A stretch of DNA of 64,000 bases from Phialophora verrucosa (lineage: Eukaryota > Ascomycota > Eurotiomycetes > Chaetothyriales > Herpotrichiellaceae), in NCBI GenBank assembly GCA_002099365.1, contig MSED01000001.1:1550001-1614000 (forward strand), given 5' to 3'. The notes beneath the pieces are model-generated. The model was not told the origin of the DNA. It made no database searches and saw only the letters and a program-made list of their open reading frames with translations. Positions 21,273 to 33,793 of this stretch are shown here, one piece after another; the stretch's first letter is position 1, and each line of letters opens with the position of its first letter. The position numbers and the translations under genes are program-made.

Positions 21273-23721
21273 ATGGAAATTGGCAGTCCGGAGAGTCCAC
21301 AGAACGACCAAATCCGAAAGAAAGTCGCCGTTGCTGTAAGTTGTCTAAGCCTGCGCTACTCACCATGCAAAAGAGCTTGTGGGTTTCTCATGGGATCGAT
21401 GTGTAGTGCGACACCTGCCGGTCACGAAAGACCAAATGTGACGGTCTCAAGCCTGCCTGCTCGTATTGCAATGAGGCAGGCGTTTCGTGCGTGTATACAC
21501 GCACTCCGGTCGTTGCACGGTAATATGTTCCCTTGACCCTTTGTGCTTGGACACATTCTTACATCGCCCTGCAGCAGAGATCCAAATCTTGACGCCATAC
21601 AAAGCCGGCTTGGTAGGATCGAGTCGACTGTGCAAGAAATCCGCGAGCGGCTCACCTCAAGCTCCTTTTTCAGTACAGACACGGACCTGCTGGTGGCCAG
21701 TCAAACGCATGTAGTCCCCAGGAATGAGTTTGCCAACACGATAATTTCGAGTAACGGTCCACACCCCGTTTCTTCAAATGACCCTCATAGTACGCCTACT
21801 TCAACTTTCCTGTCGGGTGCGACATTCTCTCGCTCTGCCATGGCGCCTGACGAGAGTGTACAGACCTCTGGGCAAACGAGGCACCAGCCCCGAGCGGACC
21901 ACGATTTCCTGTGGACTGGGGCATATCCACCCCGGGAGATCTTTCTCTCAGGGCTGAACAAATGGCCATACTTCCATGGCTTTCTGGAGTTGGCAACCCA
22001 AAGCGCTTCAACTCCAATCAGTCTCAACTCAACTCTCTTGCGCTCAGAGATGGACCGGGGGCGCCTCCTTCAGGAGTTTCCACCACACATGAATCTCGAC
22101 AGCGCTCTCATGTTAATCCAGCAAGTACTCGCCAATACAGTACGGTCACGGCAACTATATCGGAGTTTTCGCAGGTCATTTCTCGCATTTTGTCCCCTGT
22201 TCGACGAAGCTTATTTCACCCGGCAATTCCAAATAGCGAAGAATTGCACACCGGACAGTCTGGGTCATGCAAATGATCAGCGTATCGCAGCCTGTTTCGT
22301 GGCACTCGTCTTTGCCATCGGACAAATCTCTCTACCTTCTCCTCAACTTCCCTCCGAAGCTATCGCAAGCCCGGATCTTGCTACCACAAGCAGGCACAAA
22401 CCAGAAGGTTGGGATTTGCTCTTGGCCGGATTGCACATGGCTGGGCTACTCATCTCCCAGACCGATGTGCTGTCGTTGCAATGCCGCATCATGCTATGGT
22501 GAATTTGCCGCCAAGCCCTTTATGTGAAAGAACGTATATGCTGATGGTGTTTTAAGTGCTTGTCATATTCTCGCCTTCGATGTCCGTCACGCTTATAGCA
22601 TCATCATTTGTGTTCTACTCGACACCAAGCCATTCGCTACTCACCAGACTTCCGACATCATTTGTGGCTCGCAGGAGGAGGCCCAGCTGTACAACCGGGC
22701 GTTCTGGTGTGCTTTCGTTTTGGAGTCGTGAGTGACGTATCCCTTTGCAAGACATGGACAACAAAGCGCACATGGACAACGTCGGCTGTGGCGCGCCTTT
22801 CGAGTCCGAGGCACTAATAATTCTGCGTTCTTCACAGGGAGCTTGCTACGGTGAACAACATCGGAGCTGTGAAACTCACCCAATCGATCGAGAGTATATA
22901 TTTGCCGTCGTCGATGAATCAACAACACGAGCAAGGCCTATATTTTCTGCTTTCGGAAATTTCAATCCGCAATTTATACCATCGAGCAGAGGCCTTTCTT
23001 CAAAAAGGTGAGGCCTACGAATCCTACCTATAATTCCTCCATTCGCATGGACCGTCATTTCACTTCATTGATCGCGACTAACTTCTTCTTTCAGAGGACT
23101 CTACTATGGATTACCCGGCTGTGATAGTCAGTGAGCTCGAGAGTCAGCTAGATAGGTGGTATGAGTGCTTGCCAGAGAGCTTAAAGTTCCCAAAGGACCG
23201 CAGCCCCATCTTCAACGAGCAATGTGCCTTTTTACGATTGCAATACCTGGCGCTTTCATACATTATGCACTGGCCTTGTGTCTTGTACATACTGGACAAC
23301 CAGAATGAGGTGGTCCATGACGGAGCGTCCACTTATTGGCAAAAGGCGAAAGCGTTGGTTGGGTTCTGCACCGCTTTCCTCGAAGATGCCCAGGAGCTTT
23401 TGACATCTCCCAGGAATGTCGTAACGTGGGCGGTGGCACAGACGTAAGTTTATCACCAAAGCTGCTGGTGATTTCACACAACTACAATGGTCTGCTGACA
23501 TACACAGGTGTTTTGTCATGTGCAGCTCGCTTATGACGATGCGCAAGACTGCCGTCTTTGAATGTATCATGCCGCTAGATATTAACCAACTCTTGCTTGA
23601 CACAATGAAGGCAATGAGTTCTTGGACCGAATCGCCGAGCATAGCGCTAGCGGCCTACTTTCTTTACGAGGGGTTTTCGGTGTATCGAACAGACGACAGT
23701 CACGAAAGGATGCAGTCCTAG
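21273..23721 (+). CDS. Zn2Cys6 fungal transcription factor (intact)
   Basis: Seven exons (21273-21335, 21407-21519, 21578-22498, 22557-22727, 22838-23007, 23095-23443, 23508-23721) sum to 2001 nt, 666 aa. The binuclear zinc cluster CDTCRSRKTKCDGLKPACSY plus CNEAGVSC starts at residue 22 and is interrupted by no intron after its first Cys. A predicted linker (LDAIQSRLGRIESTVQEIRERL) could dimerise. The fungal-specific domain shows AFCPLFDEAYFTRQF, CHILAFDVRHAYSI, NRAFWCAFVLES and WYECLPESLKFPKD. It probably activates nearby oxidoreductase genes; the convergent alcohol dehydrogenase is the nearest neighbour. Confidence 0.86.
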
Positions 23722-23988
23722 ATAAACCCAGGCACATTGACAGATCTCTAAAAATCTCGATGAGAAACAATTCCACATGTCTGCTTCATATGGTGCCATC
23801 ATTTGGCGTTCTCGGCCGTAGACACATTGTCGCGACCACAACCTCGTTGCCGCTTCCGACTGATTCGTTCACGAATGGAGGAGCAATCCCAAGGATAAGA
23901 GTCTCATGGTAGGTTGAAGTCTACGACGACACGCCTGTGAGTAGTCAGTATCCTTCCTCGGAAGCACTTTTTTGAGATATCATGGACT

Positions 23989-25332
23989 TTACCCAGCGAT
24001 TTGGCCATTTTTCAGCTTCTGAACTGACTCGTTAAACCTCGACAAGCCCACAACTATCGGCTCGAGGCGTAACTTGCCCCTCTTTGCGAAGTCTAAGGTC
24101 GCGTCGATATCTGCCAGTCCGCTCACCAATGTACCACTGATCGTCTGATTTTTCGAGATTAATTGCGTCGGGTCAAGGTCAATATGATGTTTCCCTTTCG
24201 GGGGTAGCCCAATGCACATCATTCTAGCGCCAACCCTGCTCCCCAGGTAGCCGAGCGCGATAGGATATGCTTGAACAGCTGCTGGGCATTAGCAGCGCTC
24301 CATGTTGTATGGTACGTATTTCCGGACAAAGGGACTTCCTTACCTGTCACGAACACGGCATGAGCACCACCACCTGTAATCTCGACCACTTTATCAACCG
24401 GGCAATTATCTTCTCTGAAATCAATGAACTCTTCCGCGCCCATTTTCTTTGCCAATGTCCGTCTGGCTTCTCCCGTGTCAACAACCACAGGTCTAAATCC
24501 CATTGCGTGTGCCAGCTGCACTCCTTGGATACCAACCCCACCGCCGCCTCCAGGAAAACAGGCCCAGTCGCCCGGTTTAAGCCCTGACTCCTTCAACGAG
24601 GTATAGACGGTAGAGGCAGAGCACATGATAGGAGCTGCAACGTAATCACTGACACCTTCTGGAATCACCGTGGTATACTGTTCAGGTGATTTGACATATT
24701 GCTTGTATGATCCTGTAGCGGAGGATGTCAGAAACAGGGGATTAACACAGTCATCGCTTGAGCAGATCCTTCTTTGTACTCTCCAAGACACCACCTTGAT
24801 ACTGCCTCGTGGGTTTCAGGAACTCACCATCTACATGTAGCCCTGTTTGGACGGCCTGTTCGCAGTAGGTCTCCCGACCCCGTTTGCACGTGTCGCACAT
24901 GTGGCACACATCGGAGATGGGTTTATAGCCAGCATGCATGCCCACCTTCAACGTCTTCACCCTCTCACCCACCTTCACGATAATGCCTGCGCCCTCATGC
25001 CCGGCACATTGTGTTCCAAATTCAGACATCTGCGGCACTCCCCAGTCGTTGGACATGAAATGAATATCGGACAGACATAGGCCCGTGGCGTTGAGCTTGA
25101 TGAGGACGTCGTCGGGGCCTGGAGTTTTGGCGCAGAATGATTAGATTTGATTTGTCACGGCTTGCCTGGCCCAGACTGTCTCTACGTGTCGACGCCGGCA
25201 TGGAAGCTGACTGCACGCACCGATCTCCGGAGTCGGCACGTGTTTGACTTCGACGTGGAAGTCTGGCCCCTCATTCACGACGACCGCCGCCACGCACTCC
25301 TTGGGTATATCGTAACTCGCGTTGACAGACAT
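23989..25332 (-). CDS. Zinc-dependent alcohol dehydrogenase (MDR, fungal ADH type)
   Basis: Four exons (25332-25221, 25118-24828, 24712-24344, 24281-23989) give 354 aa. Zinc-site motifs are present: catalytic Cys in NATGLCLSDIHF and GHEGAG, structural zinc CHMCDTCKRGRETYC. The Rossmann block is PGGGGGVGIQGVQLAHAMG. The protein should oxidise primary or secondary alcohols with NAD(P). The C terminus ends at KNGQIAG, a few residues shorter than the usual ending, which normally adds a short strand. It lies convergent to the intact regulator 21273-23721. Family members in fungi serve fermentation, lignin-aromatic and secondary-metabolite pathways; which applies here is unknown. Confidence 0.88.
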
Positions 25333-26097
25333 TGCTTTGAGTAGAAGTAGAAACGACAGTGATAGAGGTCAAATGAATAACACGAATAATCTGCGGGTAG
25401 CATATGTTGACATAAACGCGATCCTGACCCTTTTTTTATGAACTTGAGTTAGCAAGAGCTATCGATGCATACGTTAAAGTCGTCCCATGACGCTGGCAAC
25501 GTTCTGCGACGTGCCGAGAAAGTTCCGATGTCCCTTCTTGCGATTTGCCATTGGAGAACACATGGCGAGGTCCGCGACCAGTGGCCTAGGCGGCGGAGGT
25601 TCGAGGTATCGGGACTGTCGGGCCGACTCCGACACTTTCTTTAGTTGATCGACAGCGGGGAGAGCATGTCGACGAATTGTGGAGATATCAATTATGTTAG
25701 CGTCTGGCTCCCTCCAGAATTGATAGTAGGAAGGACGGAGACGTCTACATGGGGGCCACGTGAGACTTGCCCCGGTCCTAGACTACATTTATCTAACGCA
25801 GCGATACGTTACCCTTGCCGTATGAGCCTTATTCATCTTGCATCGAAGGCTTTGCCGAGGAGATTGCCGACACTGTGATGTTCCTCTCGGAGGGAGAAGC
25901 TCGCATGCGGCAGGTATCTTCCCGACGGAGATGGCTGGTATACAAGTTAATAGCGTTGTCGACAAGGGGCTTGACGAAGTTCTTGTAGAATACATCTTGG
26001 CACAATGGTACGATCTTATGGCGAAATGAGCACTGAACAACGTTCGACGTATCGACCGTGCCTTGGAATGTGCGAACCATAATGACCGAGTGCGAAT
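25333..26097. other. Intergenic stretch, possible SDR C-terminal scrap
   Basis: No intact gene is seen. A short plus-strand phrase GFAEEIADTVMFLSEGEA at about 25846 resembles the C-terminal part of an SDR but has no continuation on either side, so it is not called as a gene. Confidence 0.35.
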
Positions 26098-27056
26098 CTA
26101 TTGCGCCGTGTACCCACCGTCGACGAAGACACTGGTCCCGTTCACGTAGGTTGACCTTCCTCCTGCCAGGAAGACCACTGCTGACGCCACTTCGTCCGCT
26201 GCCCCGAAGCGTTTCTGAGGGACCAAGGATCGTACCTGTGGCATCATTGCTTCCATTTGCTCTTCTGTTCCGTTCATGGGCGTCGCGATATATCCGGGGC
26301 AGACTGCGTTCACCCTGATCAAATCCTTTGCGTACTCTGCTGCTGCCGCTTTTGTAATACCGACAACTCCATGCTTTGCGCCGATGTACGCCCCGTTGCC
26401 GGCAATGGCGACATGGCCTTGTATCGACGACACATTGACGATCGAAGCTCGCTCTTGTATGGATGGATTGCTGGAGTGAGACTGTCAGTCGTTCCGATCT
26501 GGGCTCCCCGTAGTTCATCTGGCGGGTCGTTCAACTTACGTCGAGGAGACAAGTCTTGGTGTTTGCCGGACCATCTGCTCTAGTTCGGCACGCATGCAGA
26601 AGAACGTCCCTTCAAGGTTGATGGATATCATGCTCCGCCATAACTCCGTTGAAGTCGCCGCCAACCCATCCTCACTGCTACGGAATTTCCCAGCACAATT
26701 GATCGCGTAGTCAATGCGACCGAACTGTTGGACGATCGAAGCCATCGTCTGGTTTACCGCTTCTTCATTTGTGATGTCCACTGCGAAAACCAGGAGCCGG
26801 AAATCGCTCTTTGTCGAAGCCTGCTGAACCTTACTTCGAACGCTCTCCAATGCTTCGGATGAAAGGTCGGCGAGAGCGATTGCTGACGCTCCCTCACGGG
26901 CGAGAGAGATGGCGGTGGCTAGGCCGATGCCAGAGGCAGCGCCTGTGACGACCTGGCAGACGCCAGACCCGAGGGGTCAGCCATTAGTATTTGTTCTTGA
27001 GCAGGTATGGCGTATGTCCTCGGAGATGTACATACTGCGACTCCAGAGATGTCCAT
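26098..27056 (-). CDS. Short-chain dehydrogenase/reductase (SDR)
   Basis: Three exons (27056-27036, 26952-26540, 26470-26098) give 268 aa. The first exon encodes only seven residues (MDISGVA). Cofactor motif VVTGAASGIGLATA, NAG-type motif NCAGKF, the catalytic Ser region SIVNVSSIQGH, and YIGAKHG as the YxxxK site are all present, with the terminal FVDGGYTAQ typical of classical SDRs. ADL after the second strand suggests NAD preference, which is inference. Its gene structure and sequence style match the SDR at 54805-55648. It likely oxidises a secondary alcohol or reduces a ketone. Confidence 0.88.
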
Positions 27057-27642
27057 AGTGAGGGAAAGTTGAGTTGTCTGCACCAAAAGCACGACGAGTC
27101 CTGCTCCATACCAAAATAAAGAGGAGAGTTGTTTGTCGCTGGTGGAGCAGCCAGCCTTGGCGTCTCGCAGACACCATTCCAACCCATACTGCGTGCTCCA
27201 CAGAGATTGATAGTTACAGACGTACCGAACACTGAGTTGACCATCAAGCATGTCGTCCCACGTGCTAAAAGCGTCAGACTGTACCCTACCAAAATGCTGT
27301 TGCGGACCACAAGTTCCGGTGGCTAGACCCAGCACCAAGATGGGCAGGCTTCCAGCCGAGTGTGGAGTCCGGGATGAAGCCCCACGAAATGAGGATGCAG
27401 CGGAGTTGGTGTGTTCCCCAACTGTACGAGTAGAATTTTGGTGATGGGGCTTTTGACCGCGCCCCAACCATTACGCATCGGGGACACCGGGCCGACAGGA
27501 TTTGGACAAGGCTGCGCAATAGTTGGGATTGTAGAGACATCAGATGCTGGGGCATTCCATCGAGTCTCGATTCAATACTTGTAGGGCTTTGCAAATTGAT
27601 TCTGAGACGCGGTCTATTCATCTGTGTTCTCTATCTGTAACA
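27057..27642. other. Intergenic stretch between divergent SDR and Gfo/Idh/MocA genes
   Basis: Nothing gene-like is recognised. The two genes diverge from this 586-bp gap, which probably holds both promoters. Confidence 0.5.
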
Positions 27643-28915
27643 ATGTCAATTGGAATCGCCATCTTGGGCGCCGGGCTCTTCGTCGCTGGAGGTATTATGA
27701 CTCGAAGACCAGTAGACATGCGCGCATGACTGTTCACTGGATAGAGCCGAGCAGTGCTGACAAGACATGTACAGAGCATCTGCCTGCCATTCTGTCCAAC
27801 GACAAAGTCACCTTGAAGGCTATCTACTCCAGATCAAGGTCACCCGCCGAAAAACTGGTTCTGGAGAACAAGCTTGAGAATGTCGATGTGTATGATGAAG
27901 GAGTCGGCGTCGACACACTGCTTCAGAGAGCAGAAATCGATGCTGTAGTGATTGCACTGCCGATCGTGCAGCAGCCACAATATATCAAAAAGGCTCTAGC
28001 TGCTGGAAAGCATGTTCTATCCGAGAAGCCGCTTGCAAAAGATCTGGCAACTGCCAGAGACTTGATCGAGTTCCACAAGAGCCTCAAAAGTCCGCAGCCA
28101 GTTTGGGGAGTAAGTGCAACCGGTCTGAACGGAGCAGATTGGGTCCCTCAAGCATTGCTGACGATGTTTCTTGTCCTTCCCATACAGGTTGCTGAGAACT
28201 TCCGTTATATGTCCGCTTTTCTAGAAGGCGCAAAAGCGGTGAAGGCACTAGGACCTGTCGTCACTTTCCAGGTTCAATTCTGGACATGGACGGACGATTC
28301 AAATCAATGGTATCAAACTGAATGGCGGAAGACACCGGCGTATCAAGGCGGATTCATTCTCGATGCCGGTGTCCACTTTCTCGCTGGCATTAGGGTGCTG
28401 CTGGGGCCCGATGCTCCAGTGGTGGCCATGTCTGCATTTGGCAAACAGACACAACCGCATCTCCCTCCAGTCGACACGGTCAACTCGACTGTTTTGCTGA
28501 AAGATGGTGCAAGTGGTACCTTCATGATGTCGTTCGCCACCAGCAAATCATGCTTCGATACCGTGATACAATGTGAGAACGGGTACATTGTTGTAGCTCC
28601 CACTAAGCTTCAGGTTTTCAATCGCCAGGGTCAAGCCATCAAAGAAACAGATTACTCTGGTGACAAGCGGGAGAATCAGGCCGTGCCGCGAGAACTCGAA
28701 GCGTTTGTCAAGAGTATCACAGTGGAAGGAAAGGTCGTCAAAGGTCTCGATCCGACCGAGGCGTTAGTTGATTTGCAGTTGGTAAGCATGAATGACTACG
28801 CGTTCCTCGCCCACGAAAGCAAAAGATCGAGCTGACAGACGAATCAATTTTACAGTGCGAAGAAATGCTTCAGTCAGTTGCTAACAAGGGAGAATTGCGA
28901 CAAATTGGTGTCTAA
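27643..28915 (+). CDS. Gfo/Idh/MocA-family dehydrogenase
   Basis: Four exons (27643-27691, 27775-28109, 28188-28781, 28856-28915) give 345 aa. MSIGIAILGAGLFVAG opens the Rossmann fold, interrupted by the first intron. VVIALPIVQQPQYIKKALAA and the hallmark GKHVLSEKPLAKDL follow, then the C-terminal alpha/beta domain with VAENFRYM and GGFILDAGVHFLAG, where the GVH His is typical of the active site. The final exon encodes CEEMLQSVANKGEL. Family members oxidise sugars, inositols or dihydrodiols with NAD(P). The fungal subfamily is often annotated as a dimeric dihydrodiol-like or D-xylose dehydrogenase; the substrate here is undetermined. Confidence 0.88.
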
Positions 28916-29196
28916 CGAGATGTTCTGCACGATGATCTAATTAGATACGCGGACGGTAGAAACAGAAATCCGTTATCCAAATTCTCGTTCTCTTGCGCCC
29001 CCATAACTGAGCCTGTCATGTACATAGAACGAAAGAAGTAGAGATAGTATGTGAGGACGGTTTATTATGCTATTGCTGACAAAGTGGTTGCTGCTTGATT
29101 GATCTAATACGACAGATGCTAACGTCCAAGAACAAAAAGATTGGCATTTTTGCTACCTGACACCCACTCTAAATGGGCATTCTTTCATGAGACCGC

Positions 29197-30144
29197 TCAG
29201 GCTCCATTGGTGAACCCGTTGACGGTGGGAACGTCCATGTATTCGAGTGCGTTGTTCCCGGAGGCAAAGGTTGCATCGAATTCAACCTCTTTGTGGTCGA
29301 GCTCGCCATCCTGGTAGTTCGCAACGATGGTAAGGCCACGCTCAGTACGCCATCTTTCCACAAGGGGCTTGACGGCCAGAGGGAGCTTGACCTTCAGCAC
29401 ATTCTCATACCACCACGGGAAGTGGACAAAGGCGAGCATTACCCGAGCAGTTTCAGTCTTGTTTGGCATCCCCGCGTGCCAGAGGCGCATATCCCGCAGG
29501 ACGACACTGCCAGGTTTGACATGCGGTTGAATGGGCGGATTTGTCTTACGTCGCTTCTCGAGATTGTGCTCGCTGATGACGGAGTCGTGAAGGGTCTTAT
29601 GGTCGCCAATGGACGTGTGGCGATGGGTACCAAGCCAGACCTCAGTGGATCCGTTTTCCGCCGTCGTATCGGTGAGATAGTAATTGGCGACGATGCCAAA
29701 AGGGAATTGAAGATGGTTGAAGTTCAAATCAGCATGCACACTTTGTCGGCCAGTTGATTTGAGCGCTGTATTGCCGTTCACATAGTGTAGGTGCGGGTTA
29801 GGCCCCAGAATAGCAGAGATGATGGCCAAGGCAAATGGGTTGGCCCAGATGTCGTCGAACATGAGGTCCTGTTTCAGCGGCGGCGATTGAGAGATGTTTC
29901 TAGCCTCTGGGCCGAAATTGAAGTGAGTGCCGGGCATACTGGCCAGGGTCTCGGCCTCGGATACCAGAAGGTCATTGATGGTGCGGATATGGTTCAAATC
30001 GACGACATTGTTCAACACAACCATGCCATCCCGTTGCAGGGCGGAAACTGCTCGACCAACAACTGCACTGGTTGGGACGCCAGATTGACGCTCTTCGTCG
30101 TTCACGTCAATACACACCAGATCATTATTATCAGGGATGCCCAT
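29197..30144 (-). CDS. Phytanoyl-CoA dioxygenase (PhyH)-like Fe(II)/2OG enzyme
   Basis: An intronless 315-aa protein starts at the ATG at 30144 (MGIPDNNDLVC). The frame is open further upstream but without an ATG. The 2-His-1-carboxylate iron site is SVHADLNFN (His and Asp) with the distal His in MRLWHAGMPN, and an Arg that would bind 2-oxoglutarate follows in ETARVMLAF. FDDIWANPFAL and NGNTALK are typical PhyH-family blocks. Such enzymes hydroxylate or desaturate small molecules and often work in fungal secondary or xenobiotic metabolism. Neighbours on either side face away, so it probably has its own promoter. Confidence 0.86.
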   Translation of the reverse strand: MGIPDNNDLVCIDVNDEERQSGVPTSAVVGRAVSALQRDGMVVLNNVVDLNHIRTINDLLVSEAETLASMPGTHFNFGPEARNISQSPPLKQDLMFDDIWANPFALAIISAILGPNPHLHYVNGNTALKSTGRQSVHADLNFNHLQFPFGIVANYYLTDTTAENGSTEVWLGTHRHTSIGDHKTLHDSVISEHNLEKRRKTNPPIQPHVKPGSVVLRDMRLWHAGMPNKTETARVMLAFVHFPWWYENVLKVKLPLAVKPLVERWRTERGLTIVANYQDGELDHKEVEFDATFASGNNALEYMDVPTVNGFTNGA

Positions 30145-30983
30145 GGTTGTTGTTGGAAGGATAATGATCTCTGCTGGATTGCTTCTTGAATGACGACTCT
30201 CTGGATGGTACGCGCCGTCAGTGTCAACGGGTTGTTGCAAAAAAACAATGGTAAGAACTGGGTAGGTGGTTCAATGATAGGAGCCTGTGGTCCAAGTCGA
30301 GAATTGGCCCATATGAATACTGGGAACTAAGGAGGGATAGTATCATCTATCTGAGGAATGCTCTGCCGTGGACAAGCGCGAGGGTCCTGTCACCAGAAAA
30401 CTGTGGTTGACCCGGGGCCCCAATGCTCACAATCACAGACCACTCGCATATGGTCCCCGACATCACACTAGCGTTGAGCCGAGTAGTCTACTACTGAACG
30501 CCAGTGTGGAGTACAAGACAGCTGCTACTACAGTGCGGAGTAGTCAAATCGTCGCTACATACTGTAATTTCCGATTCGTGGCATTGTGGGTGCTGGGCTC
30601 TCCGCAACCTTCCCCTTTTTGCATGTAAGGGGAACGTGCCTGGCTCGGAGCATCGGAGCGATCCCGACAGATGTTCGTCTGCCCATTCGACATCGGGCCG
30701 AAGATACGGAGCCATCCTCTGCTGGAGACGTACCTATGATGATCTCACCCAAAGTGCTCGGCCCTGTGCTGTGGAGGTGGTGACGGGGTGTGCCACATGT
30801 GACTTCACGCAAGATCCAATTGACAACATGCACTGTTTCGTAGCACGTATGCATGTCGAAACAGATTCGAAATTCCCGTCTTACAATATCATAGGTAGGA
30901 GGTTTCTTGGACTCTCCTGGTTTGTGGTTATTCTTCCATGAGCTTTATACGCCAGTGAGGACGTGGAAATCTATAACGAAAAA
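30145..30983. other. Intergenic stretch between divergent PhyH-like and GH2 genes
   Basis: No gene is seen in this 839-bp gap, which carries the promoters of both flanking genes. Confidence 0.5.
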
Positions 30984-33793
30984 ATGGCATTCAGTGCAAC
31001 TACTCTATCGCAGTGCCAGTGGAAGGTCAGGAACGCCTCACATGCTTCAGCGCAATGGTATCCGGCAACAGTACCTGGCAATGTTCACATGTCACTCCAG
31101 GATGTAAGTATTCGCACATCTGGTCGGATCCTCGCCGGTACTCGAGCATGAAGCTAAATCACCGAATACTTAGGCCGGTGTGATACCTGATTTCACGATT
31201 GCAGAGAACGAACGATCGGTGCAAGGGGTCGGACAGCAAGACTGGATTTACGAGACCACTTTCGATGCACCCCAGACTGCCGACCGATCGGATCGCGTCG
31301 ATTTGGTCTTCGATGGGCTGGACACGACTTGCACTGTCGAATTGAATGGGGAAGCCATTCTCGAGTCTGACAACATGTTCATACAACATCGGGTTAATGT
31401 TACAACACTAGTCAAAGAGCATGGTAACAAGCTGAGCATGCTTTTCGAGAGTGACTGGAAGAAAGGCAAGGCTCTCGAAACCAGGTACGGTCCGAGGACT
31501 GTTTCTGTACGAGACCCGTCTCGTGTGTACGTGCGCAAGGCGCAGTATGAGTATGGCTGGGATTGGGGTCCTGTCCTCATGACCTGTGGACCGTACAAAG
31601 ATATTCGTCTCGAGAGCTACACCAGTCGATTGTCTGATGTCAATTTTGTCACCCACATTGACACCAGTCAGCCACTGGCCACAACATCTGTCGCCACAGT
31701 GAAGATGTCGGCCGAGATTGAGTCCAATTCTACGGACAAAGCCCTGACAGTGTCCTTCTCCCTCTTTTCGCCCGCAGATGGATCAAAACCTGTAGTTGCA
31801 GAGACCGTGCCTGTGTCGCCCGACGGCAAGGCCACGTTTGATGGCAAGCTCGAAGAAGCGCAACTATGGTGGCCTAATCAGCAGGGATCACAGCCCCTAT
31901 ACGTTCTGAGCGTGTCTCTGAAGCAGGTAATGTACCCCATGTCGAAGGAATGTGCCTCAGCTGACACCGTCGTGGCATAGGGCGACAACACGATTGATAC
32001 CATCACGAAGCGCATTGGTGTGCGGATGATAGAGCTGGTGCAAGAGCCTATTAAGGGTCAGCCAGGATCGTCATTCTACTTCAAAGTGAACGGAAGGGCT
32101 ATTTTCTCTGGAGGCGCCAACTGGATTCCATGTGACAATCTGCCGGCTCGGATAGAAGCGAAACGCTATCGAGACTGGATAGATGGAGCTCGCAGGGCCA
32201 ATCATAACATGATCCGGATCTGGGGTGTAGGTTGGTGAAGACACGAGGAAATTAAGGCATACTGATCAACTCTCCCAGGGTGGCCTTTACGAAGATGATG
32301 CCTTTTACGACGCTGCTGACGAGGCCGGGCTTCTGATCTGGCACGATTTCATGTTCGGATGCGGCGTATACCCTGGCGAATTGCCCGAGTTTCGGAAGTC
32401 AGTCGAGGTAGAGGCCGCTTATCAGGTCAAGAGGCTCCGGACGCATGCCTCAATGGCGCTCTGGTGCGGCAACAATGAGGATCAGTTGGTTGCCCAAATG
32501 TACGGAGTCGACTGGAAGGATAATAAGCAGTTCCCTGCGAAGGATATCTACGAGAAGCTGCTCCCCAACATCGTCAAGGAGTTGCATCCGGAGATCGCAT
32601 ATCATGTCGCCAGTCCGTATGGAGGAGAAAACGTCAACGATGGGACAGTTGGGGATATTCATCAGTGGCAAGGTAAGCCAGCGCTGCAGTGTGCCCCAGC
32701 CCTCGTCCTATTGGTGTAATGTCCTGACGCGTGCGAAACAGTCTGGCACGGAACGCAGGAGCCATATCAAAACTACGACACCCTCATCGGTCGGTTCATT
32801 TCCGAATTCGGCATGGAATCTGCTCCTGATTCGCGAACGGTGAAATATATGATTCCCGACAACACCCAGCGTTACCCTCAGAGCCGCACTATGGACTGCC
32901 ACAACAAGGCGGATGGATTCGAACGGCGGCTTGCTCTGTATCTATCAGAGAACATTCGCATGGGCTCCAGCATCGACAGCTATATCTATGGCACCCAATT
33001 TGTGCAAAGTGAAGCAACGTCCTATGCGATTCGCAACTGGCGTCGCCGTTTCGGCCGTGATGGCGCACGAGAGTGTGGTGGTAGCCTGGTCTGGCAGCTC
33101 AACGACGTTTATCCAGCCACGAGCTGGGCAATCGTGGACTACTTCCTCCGTCGCAAACCCGTATACTGGACGATGAAACGTGAGTTGAAGCACTTCACCA
33201 TCGGGATCAGTCGTGCCCCCAAAACGATGAAGGTCGACGAAGAGGCGCCCGAGAAGCACCTGGCAGCGCGCAGCTGGTCATTGTGGGGTTGCAATTCTTA
33301 CCACGAAGATGGTCACTATGAGCTTGTTGTCAAGGCCTGCGACGCTTGGACTGGTGAGCCCATTGGCGTGCAAGCTCCGAGTACGCATGTGCACCTGAAA
33401 GCATTTGAAAGCACGGAATTGGGCAGCGTTCCGTACCCTGACGTCCCCGAGGATGTCAACGTGGTCTTGGGTGCTTTCTTGATCCACCCCAGCCATGAAA
33501 TCAGAGTGCATCATCGTCATATTGACTGGCCACAGCCACTAAAATACGTCCAGTTGCGCAAAGACCCTGAGCTCAAGGTCGCGGTTGGAGATGACTACGT
33601 CGAGGTCTCCGCGAAATACCCCGCTAAAGGCGTCCAGCTCTATATCGATGCCGATGATGGCGAGGATGCGGATTGGGAGGACAACATGGTAGATCTGTTG
33701 CCCGGGGAGAAATTGAAGCTCGGAGTGCATGGCATTAATGGCAGGCAGGTCAAAGCCAAGTGGCTCGGTTTTGACCTCAGCTCAGATATATGA
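30984..33793 (+). CDS. Beta-mannosidase, glycoside hydrolase family 2 (cytosolic type)
   Basis: Five exons (30984-31103, 31174-31926, 31981-32226, 32279-32672, 32742-33793) give 854 aa. The protein starts MAFSATTLSQCQWKV with no signal peptide, like the intracellular MndB-type enzymes. The N-terminal jelly-roll has VPGNVHMSL, and AQYEYGWDWGPVL lies near residue 190. GGANWIPCDNLP, RIWGGGLYEDD, the acid/base site in LWCGNNEDQ and the nucleophile in GRFISEFGMES define the GH2 TIM barrel. QLNDVYPATSWAIVDY follows. It hydrolyses terminal beta-1,4-mannose from short manno-oligosaccharides or N-glycan fragments taken up or released in the cytosol. A sugar transporter gene lies about 1.3 kb downstream in the same direction. 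Confidence 0.93.

Noticed and set aside
25846..25905. Short SDR-like phrase on the plus strand (EEIADTVMFLSEGEA)
   Set aside because: Only about 20 residues, no continuation on either side and no cofactor motif; too short for a gene or pseudogene call.
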